Shown here: positions 58,556 to 64,000 of the stretch, piece after piece | Position numbering within the stretch: the stretch's first letter is position 1 | Layout of the letters: every line of letters starts with the position of its first letter | Origin: an uncultured Eubacteriales bacterium | GTDB lineage: Bacteria > Bacillota > Clostridia > Oscillospirales > Oscillospiraceae | Direction of reading: 5' to 3' | NCBI GenBank assembly: GCA_900545925.1 | Contig: URAZ01000013.1 | Coordinates: forward strand, 1-64,000 | Length of the DNA stretch: 64,000 bases | Notes under the pieces: model-generated | The model's database searches: none | Seen by the model: the letters and a program-made list of their open reading frames with translations, nothing else | What the model was told of the DNA's origin: nothing | Translations under genes and position numbers: made by a program

Positions 58556-60078
58556 TTGCGAGCGCCTACGCAGGCTATGGACTATATATCCTGCCAGACG
58601 GCGGCGCGGAGCAGGACGCAGATGAATGGTGGGCGGCCATGTGCTGTACCACGCGTGCTGTGTTTGAAAAGACGGACGTGATGCCTGCGCAGGTGTCCGG
58701 CATTTCCTTTTGTTCGCAGATGCAGGGCATGGTGCTCGTGGATGAAAATGGCCGCGCGCTGCGCCGCCCGATGAGCTATATGGACCAGCGGGCTTTGGCG
58801 GAATTCAAGGCATGTCAGACGCACGGGCCGTGTGTTTCCGGCGTGAACGTCGGGATGCTGCTGCGCTCTCTGCGCGCGACGCACGCTGCGTCCACGAGTG
58901 TCAAGGATCCGCTCTGGAAATATAAATGGGTACAGGCGCATGAGCCGGAAGTCTTCCAAAAGGCCCACAAGTGGCTGGATGTGAAGGAATCCCTGATCGC
59001 ACGGGCGACGGGAGAATTCGTCATGACGCGTGATTCGGCCTATTCGACGTTTCTTTATGACACGCGGCCCGGTCGTGAGGGCTGGAACGAAGAACTTTGC
59101 CGGATGTACGGCGTCGAGACGCGGCACCTGGCGAAGATCATTGAATGCACCGACGTGGCGGGGCTTCTGACGGAACAGGCCGCGCAGGAACTGGGCCTCT
59201 GTCCCGGAACAAGGGTTTACGGCGGCGGAGGCGACGCGACGCTTATCGGCGTGGGCGCGGGCTGCACCGCCGTCGGCAGTACGCATATCTATTCCGGCAC
59301 GTCCGGCTGGGTCGGAACGGTGATGGACCATCAGGCGGTTGATCTTTCGGCGATGATTGCGGGCATTGTCGGCGCAGAAAAAGGCAAATACAATTATTTT
59401 GCCGAAATGGAGACGGCAGGCAAGTGCTTTGAATGGGTCAAGGATCATCTGGTGCTGGATGAGGTCAATATCTATCTGTCCAAGACCGACGTGGCCGAGA
59501 GTCAGGAAACGGTTTATGAGAGTTTGTACGATTACATGTCCGATACCGTCGCGCGGATTGCACCCGGTTCTGGAGGCGTGATCTTTACACCGTGGCTGCA
59601 TGGCAACCGCTGTCCGTTTGAAGACCCGGCGGCAGCCGGGATATTCTTCAACATTCAGCTGGAGACAGGCAAGGCGCAGATGCTGCGGGCGGTTCTCGAG
59701 GGCATCTGCTTCCACCAGCGCTGGATGCTCGAATGCGAGGAAAAGAAGACAAAGACGTCCCCGGTCATCCGATTCGTCGGCGGCGGTGCACTGTCGAAGG
59801 TGACGTGTCAGATGCTGGCCGACATTACAGGCCGGACAGTCGAGACAGTCGAAAACACGAAGGATGTCGGTGCCATCGGCGCGGCAATGCTGGTTGCGGT
59901 CGGGAGCGGGCTGTTCCCAAGTCTGACCCTTGCCGCCGCGCATGTGAAAGTCAACGGACGCTATGAGCCGAACGCGGCCTTAAAGCCGGTCTATGACCGC
60001 AATTACCGCGTGTTCCGGCAGCTGTACGCGTCAAATAAGAAGAATTTTGCGCTGCTAAATAAGCTGAAGGAGGCATAA
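58474..60078 (+). CDS. FGGY carbohydrate kinase
   Basis: A 534-aa FGGY-family sugar kinase. It begins MQYLIAYDFGTTGVKTCLFG with Asp8 in the phosphate loop; GISFCSQMQGMVLVDENG corresponds to the xylulokinase QMHG region, and Asp254 in GGGGDATLIGVGAG is the catalytic base. AAAGGAG is well placed before the ATG. Co-transcribed with a class II aldolase, GtrA protein and aminotransferase. Substrate is unknown; it is clearly different from XylB at 6342. Confidence 0.88.
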   Translation: MQYLIAYDFGTTGVKTCLFGAEQDIRLIASAYAGYGLYILPDGGAEQDADEWWAAMCCTTRAVFEKTDVMPAQVSGISFCSQMQGMVLVDENGRALRRPMSYMDQRALAEFKACQTHGPCVSGVNVGMLLRSLRATHAASTSVKDPLWKYKWVQAHEPEVFQKAHKWLDVKESLIARATGEFVMTRDSAYSTFLYDTRPGREGWNEELCRMYGVETRHLAKIIECTDVAGLLTEQAAQELGLCPGTRVYGGGGDATLIGVGAGCTAVGSTHIYSGTSGWVGTVMDHQAVDLSAMIAGIVGAEKGKYNYFAEMETAGKCFEWVKDHLVLDEVNIYLSKTDVAESQETVYESLYDYMSDTVARIAPGSGGVIFTPWLHGNRCPFEDPAAAGIFFNIQLETGKAQMLRAVLEGICFHQRWMLECEEKKTKTSPVIRFVGGGALSKVTCQMLADITGRTVETVENTKDVGAIGAAMLVAVGSGLFPSLTLAAAHVKVNGRYEPNAALKPVYDRNYRVFRQLYASNKKNFALLNKLKEA

Positions 60079-60080
60079 GC

Positions 60081-61088
60081 ATGGAAGATCAGGCTTTACG
60101 GATGTGCATCTGTAAAACGGGCCGTGAACTGCTGGAAAACAGACTTGTTGCCCGGACGTGGGGCAACGTTTCAGCCCGCGCAGATGACATGCACTATCTT
60201 GTCACGCCCAGCGGTATGGACTACGGCAGCATCACGCCGGAGGATATTGCACTCTGTGATCTTGCAGACGGCAAATGGACCGGCCCGCGCAGGCCGTCCG
60301 GCGAACGGGCAGTGCACGCGCTTGCCTATTCGATGTTTGAGGATGCCCATTTTGTCATTCACACGCACCAGACCTACGCCTCGGCGCTTGGCCTGTGCGG
60401 ATACAAGCCTGGCTGCTTTACCGGCGAGGAACGGCAGCAGCTTGGCGGTGTGGCCGTGGCGGGGTATGGACTGCCGGGCACAAAAACACTGCAGAACGCA
60501 ATGCGCGAGGCTATGGCGCACGGAGCAAAGACAATCCTGATGGCGCACCACGGTGTTTTGATCTGCGCGCGCAGCCACGACGAAGCGCTGATGCGTGCGC
60601 AGCTGCTCGAACGGCTCTGCCGCCGCTGCTGGCAGGGTGTATTAGAGCAAGCTGCACCGGTCATGGAACAGAAGCGGCTGGATTCCGTGCTTGCCAAGGT
60701 TCGCCACGCACATCCGCTGGCCTGTGCCGCGCGGACGGACGCACTTCTGACTATGGCGGCGCTGAATCGGCCCATCCGCGCCCAACTGGACGACATGGCG
60801 CAGATGATCGGATCCGTGATCCCAGTCACGCAGATCGCTGCGGCAGGTGAAATTTCCGCTGCGCTCGACAAGCGCTGCGCGGTGCTGGTTCCGGGTGTGG
60901 GTGCAGTCGTCTGCGGAAAGGACGAGGATGATACGCAGGCGCTGGCAGTTCTCGCGGACAAGGCTGCCGTCTGTGCGCTGCATACGGCGGCGCTCGGACA
61001 GCGCGCACAGCTTTCCCGCGCGGATATTGCCCTGCAGCATTTGGTCTATCAGCAGAAATACGCAAAGCAGAAGGAGGCAGGAAAATGA
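60081..61088 (+). CDS. Class II aldolase/adducin family protein (tandem-half)
   Basis: A 335-aa class II aldolase-like protein. The N-terminal half (about 1-190) is a complete aldolase/epimerase fold with zinc ligands in FVIHTHQTYA and LMAHHGVLIC. The C-terminal half has a degenerate copy of the HHG-type strand (VLVPGVGAVVCGKDEDDTQ), lacking the histidines. It may cleave the phosphosugar made by the upstream kinase, or isomerise a pentulose phosphate. Starts two bases after the kinase stop. Confidence 0.85.
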   Translation: MEDQALRMCICKTGRELLENRLVARTWGNVSARADDMHYLVTPSGMDYGSITPEDIALCDLADGKWTGPRRPSGERAVHALAYSMFEDAHFVIHTHQTYASALGLCGYKPGCFTGEERQQLGGVAVAGYGLPGTKTLQNAMREAMAHGAKTILMAHHGVLICARSHDEALMRAQLLERLCRRCWQGVLEQAAPVMEQKRLDSVLAKVRHAHPLACAARTDALLTMAALNRPIRAQLDDMAQMIGSVIPVTQIAAAGEISAALDKRCAVLVPGVGAVVCGKDEDDTQALAVLADKAAVCALHTAALGQRAQLSRADIALQHLVYQQKYAKQKEAGK

Positions 61089-61522
61089 CCGGAGAAAAAA
61101 AGAAAGAAATTTGGCGGGTTGTCAAATTTGTGCTGTTTTCGGCCTCGGCAGGTATCATCCAGATCGGATTGTTTACGCTGCTCAATGAACTGTGCAAATG
61201 GAGTTACTGGCCGTGCTATCTGATTGCATTGGTCGCGTCGGTGGTGTGGAACTTCACGCTCAACCGGAAATTCACGTTCAAGAGCGCCAACAACGTGCCG
61301 AAGGCCATGGCGCTGGTTTTGTGCTATTACGCCGTGTTCACACCCCTGTCAACCCTTCTCGGCAACTGGCTGGTTGAAACCTGCGGCTGGAACGAATATC
61401 TGGTCACCGTTATGAATATGCTTTTGAATTTTGTCACGGAATACCTGTTTGACACGTTCGTCGTGTTCCGGGGCAGCATGGATACAAATGACCTTGCGAA
61501 AAAGGAGGAACCCATAAAATGA
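61085..61522 (+). CDS. GtrA family membrane protein
   Basis: A 145-aa protein with four predicted transmembrane helices and the GtrA-like motif VWNFTLNRKFTF. GtrA proteins usually flip or carry lipid-linked sugars in surface polysaccharide synthesis. Its place between an aldolase and an aminotransferase, with ATGA overlaps on both sides, is unusual and hints at a wall or glycolipid use of the pathway product. Confidence 0.86.
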   Translation: MTGEKKKEIWRVVKFVLFSASAGIIQIGLFTLLNELCKWSYWPCYLIALVASVVWNFTLNRKFTFKSANNVPKAMALVLCYYAVFTPLSTLLGNWLVETCGWNEYLVTVMNMLLNFVTEYLFDTFVVFRGSMDTNDLAKKEEPIK

Positions 61523-63015
61523 ACAACTGCGGCATCAGCCGTTGGGACGATCCCAACGAGATCAATGCGAGGCTCAAGGCGCTGACCAGTCAGCCCATAT
61601 GGGAGGTCACGGACGACTATTACAACAATGTAATCCTCAAGTATTTCGATGAAAAGTGCAAAGCCTCCAAGGCTGTGTATGAGGAGTCGAAGGAGTATAT
61701 CCCCGGCGGCGTCCAGCATAATCTGGCCTTTAACAAGCCGTTTCCCATGTGTATGGCGCGGGCCGACGGCGCGTACCTCTATGATAAGGACGGAAATCAG
61801 TATATCGACTTTTTACAGGCCGGCGGCCCGACAATTCTCGGCAGCAACTATCCTGTCATCCGGGAAAAGGTGATTGAACTGCTGAACGAATGCGGCCCGG
61901 TGACAGGTCTGCTGCACGAGTCCGAGTTGATGATTGCAAAAGAGATCAATAAGCATATGCCGAACGTTGAAATGTTCCGTATGCTCGGCAGCGGCACGGA
62001 GTCCGTCATGGCGGCGCTTCGCATCGCGCGCATTGCGACGGGCAAAAAGCGCATCATCAAGGTCGGCGGCGCGTATCACGGTTGGTCTGACCAGATGGTC
62101 TACGGCCTGAAAATCCCTGGCAGCCGGGCGCTTCTGGAATCGCACGGGATTCCCGGCGGCTGCTATGAGGCAACAGACGAGGTGCGGCCGAACGATCTGA
62201 CCATGCTTGAGGATATGCTCAAGCGCAACGTGCTGCTCGGCGGCACAGCGGGCGTCATTGTCGAGCCGGTCGGCCCCGAAAGCGGTACGCGGCCCGTTGC
62301 GCACGACTATAACGCGGGCGTGCGGACGCTGTGTGATAAATACGGCGCGCTGATGATCTTCGATGAGGTCGTCACGGGCTTCCGCGTTGCGCTTTCGGGC
62401 GCGCAGGGCTATTTCGGCGTTGTACCAGATCTGACAGTCTTTGGCAAGATCGTCGCGGGCGGCTACCCCTCGGCAGGCGGCGTCGGCGGCAAGAAGGAAT
62501 ACGCGCAGCTCATGGCGGCGGGTCTTGCCACGGGCAAACACCGGGCCTATGTCGGCGGCACGCTGGCGGCCAATCCGCTGTCCTGCCTCGCCGGTTACAC
62601 GGCCATCCGCGAGATTGAGCGCACGAACGCCTGTGAGATCGCGGGTAAAATGGGCGACCGCCTGTGCGACGGCCTCAAGAGCCTGCTCGAGCAATACGGC
62701 CTGCCGTTCGTAGCCTATAATCAGGGCTCCATCGTACATCTCGAGTGTACGGGCGCAATGAGTTTCGATTTCTCGTCCATGTCGTTTGCAAAGTCCGCCG
62801 TCGGTCTGCTCAAGCACAAGGATATGATGTATGTCCGCAAGGATTCCATGGAGCGCATGGGCGCGGCCTATATGGCAAACGGTATTGTCACGCTGGCCGG
62901 CAGTCGCCTGTATACCTCTATGGCCGACACGCCGGAGATCATCGATGAGGCGCTGAACCGGTTTGAAGAGGTCTTCAAACACGTCAAAAGGACCAATAAG
63001 GGACTTTTGGCCTGA
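61519..63015 (+). CDS. Class III aminotransferase (GSA-aminomutase-like)
   Basis: A 498-aa PLP aminotransferase or aminomutase of class III, similar in style to glutamate-1-semialdehyde aminomutase: YIPGGVQHNLAFNKPF, LGSGTESVMAALRIAR, KVGGAYHGWSDQM and the PLP lysine Lys310 in TVFGKIVAGGYPSAGGVGG. About 60 residues longer than HemL at the N-terminus. In this operon it could aminate or isomerise a sugar-derived aldehyde; the substrate is unknown. Heme genes are not nearby. Confidence 0.86.
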   Translation: MNNCGISRWDDPNEINARLKALTSQPIWEVTDDYYNNVILKYFDEKCKASKAVYEESKEYIPGGVQHNLAFNKPFPMCMARADGAYLYDKDGNQYIDFLQAGGPTILGSNYPVIREKVIELLNECGPVTGLLHESELMIAKEINKHMPNVEMFRMLGSGTESVMAALRIARIATGKKRIIKVGGAYHGWSDQMVYGLKIPGSRALLESHGIPGGCYEATDEVRPNDLTMLEDMLKRNVLLGGTAGVIVEPVGPESGTRPVAHDYNAGVRTLCDKYGALMIFDEVVTGFRVALSGAQGYFGVVPDLTVFGKIVAGGYPSAGGVGGKKEYAQLMAAGLATGKHRAYVGGTLAANPLSCLAGYTAIREIERTNACEIAGKMGDRLCDGLKSLLEQYGLPFVAYNQGSIVHLECTGAMSFDFSSMSFAKSAVGLLKHKDMMYVRKDSMERMGAAYMANGIVTLAGSRLYTSMADTPEIIDEALNRFEEVFKHVKRTNKGLLA

Positions 63016-63044
63016 CGCACTCATCTTATCTATTATGGAATAAG

Positions 63045-63081
63045 GGCGCCTCTCGTCATGCTAAGCATGGCGAAAGGCGCC
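63045..63081. terminator. Hairpin between convergent genes
   Basis: GGCGCCTCTCGTCATGC (63045-63061) / GCATGGCGAAAGGCGCC (63065-63081), 17 pairs with mismatches and a TAA loop. A U-rich run is weak on both sides, but its place between convergent ends fits a shared terminator. Confidence 0.6.
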
Positions 63082-63095
63082 TCTGACATACCACG

Positions 63096-64000
63096 TCACT
63101 TCTTGATCTCGTCCCAATAGCGTTTGGCGACCTGTTCGGTTTTGTTGTCACCATAGGTGTAATAAACACGGTCTTTGATACTGTCAGGAAGGTACTGCTG
63201 ACGTATCCAGTGGTTCGGGAAGTTATGGGGGTAGAGATAGCCCTGCTCGCGCTCAAAGCCTGCGCCGTCAGCATGAACATTTTGCAGTTCGCGCGGGACG
63301 GGGCCGGTTCTGCCAGCCTTGACGTCGGCGATGGCCGCGTCGATGGCCATGTAGCCGGAATTGGACTTCGGAGCCGTGGCAAGCAGAATGACAGCGTCGG
63401 CCAGCGGCAGGCGCGCCTCCGGCAGCCCCAGCTGCAAAGCGCTGTCAACGCAGGCCTTGATGATAGGGATCGCCTGTGGATAGGCAAGGCCGACATCTTC
63501 CGCCACAGAGCACAGAATCCGGCGGCATGCCGACGGCAGATCGCCCGCCTCTAAAAACCGGGCCAGATAATGTACAGCGGCGTCCGGGTCGGAGCCGCGG
63601 ATGGACTTCATGAGCGCGGAAAGATCGTCATAATGATCGTCGCCGGATTTATCATAGCGCATGGCCGAGCGCTGTGACACCTGCTTTGCGTCTGCCATGG
63701 TGAGCCTGACCACGCTGTTTTCGGGCCGTGTGGCCGTGTAAAGAAATTCGACGGCGTTGAGCGCCTTGCGGATATCGCCGCCGCAGGACTGCGCAATGTG
63801 CTCCTTGACACCGGGCTCCGGCAGGATGGTCACGCTGTCGCGCGATTCGAGATAATTGAGTGCCCGGCTGACTGCGCGCTGCGCCTCGTCCTTTTCCACG
63901 GGCTTGAATTCAAACACCGTCGAGCGCGACAGGATAGCGTTGTAGACATAGAAATACGGGTTTTCCGTCGTAGATGCAATGAGTGTGATCTTGCCGTTTT
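63096..64000 (-). CDS. rarA: Replication-associated recombination protein RarA (partial)
   Basis: The last 301 residues of a RarA/MgsA AAA+ ATPase; the gene continues past the window edge. The visible start of the fragment (TLIASTTENPYFYVYNAILSR) is the sensor-1 and arginine-finger region. Then come the lid domain (GGDIRKALNAVEFLY) and the C-terminal tetramerisation domain (SGDDHYDDLSALMKSIRGSDPDAA, ending YWDEIKK). It acts on stalled forks. The N-terminal Walker motifs lie outside the window. Confidence 0.92.
   Translation of the reverse strand, partial: NGKITLIASTTENPYFYVYNAILSRSTVFEFKPVEKDEAQRAVSRALNYLESRDSVTILPEPGVKEHIAQSCGGDIRKALNAVEFLYTATRPENSVVRLTMADAKQVSQRSAMRYDKSGDDHYDDLSALMKSIRGSDPDAAVHYLARFLEAGDLPSACRRILCSVAEDVGLAYPQAIPIIKACVDSALQLGLPEARLPLADAVILLATAPKSNSGYMAIDAAIADVKAGRTGPVPRELQNVHADGAGFEREQGYLYPHNFPNHWIRQQYLPDSIKDRVYYTYGDNKTEQVAKRYWDEIKK

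Noticed and set aside
61519..63015. Class III aminotransferase called as HemL
   Set aside because: The sequence has GSA-aminomutase-like blocks but is longer at the N-terminus and sits in a sugar-type operon with no heme genes, so the specific name is not supported.

Overview
The window looks like a chromosomal segment of a GC-rich, anaerobic, Gram-positive Clostridia member, most likely of the Oscillospiraceae/Ruminococcaceae group. The grounds are an IspH-ribosomal S1 fusion, RemA, CdaA/CdaR, a split glycine decarboxylase (GcvPA/GcvPB), split transketolase subunits, an LPMTG sortase-anchored protein with H-x-H-x3-C motifs, an SLH-domain lysozyme and bactofilin/YhbD-type genes. This placement is inference from gene content. 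No rRNA, tRNA or CRISPR array was seen.

Layout. 1-2583: right part of a mobile element (structured leader, small ORFs, large serine recombinase). 2614-5956 (-): OmpR-type regulator, histidine kinase and polysaccharide deacetylase in one overlapping operon. 6342-17931: pentose/polyol locus of three transcription units (xylulokinase, DUF4867 protein and fucose-isomerase-like protein; then dehydrogenase, GPH symporter and both transketolase halves; then an AraC regulator and a second dehydrogenase). 18080-22204 (-): 1374-aa wall-anchored surface protein. 22458-24361 (-): NhaC-family transporter behind a lysine riboswitch with its own promoter and terminator. 24469-25826: DUF3343 plus cysteine desulfurase pair. 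25878-28516 (-): phosphodiester glycosidase, bactofilin and a YhbD-like regulator with operator repeats. 28670-31527: MarR/MATE pair and an EamA transporter. 31847-36533: small proteins, an ArsC-like protein, SLH-lysozyme and PriA. 37063-43456 (-): housekeeping block rpoZ, gmk, remA, yicC, cdaR, cdaA, tex. 43541-49650 (+): yjjG, an RpiR regulator, a BaiN-like flavoprotein, cmk, plsC and the ispH-S1 fusion. 49718-56753 (+): glycine cleavage operon under a tandem glycine riboswitch, with a MetV-like protein and a GcvT-SHMT fusion. 56843-63015: two TetR regulators and an unassigned FGGY kinase/class II aldolase/GtrA/class III aminotransferase operon. 63096-64000 (-): 3' part of rarA.

The strongest functional story is one-carbon metabolism. 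Glycine, sensed by the riboswitch, is decarboxylated by GcvPA/PB/H, and the resulting methylene-THF is made by a GcvT domain covalently joined to a divergent serine hydroxymethyltransferase domain. A MetV-like methylene-THF reductase partner is encoded first in the operon, so the carbon could go to serine or to methyl-THF.

Three families of dispersed intergenic repeats occur. Family A is a roughly 105-bp MITE-like palindrome with four copies, two of them inside operons. Family B has two copies of 258 bp. Family C has two copies and a fragment. Many genes overlap by ATGA, which supports the chosen starts.
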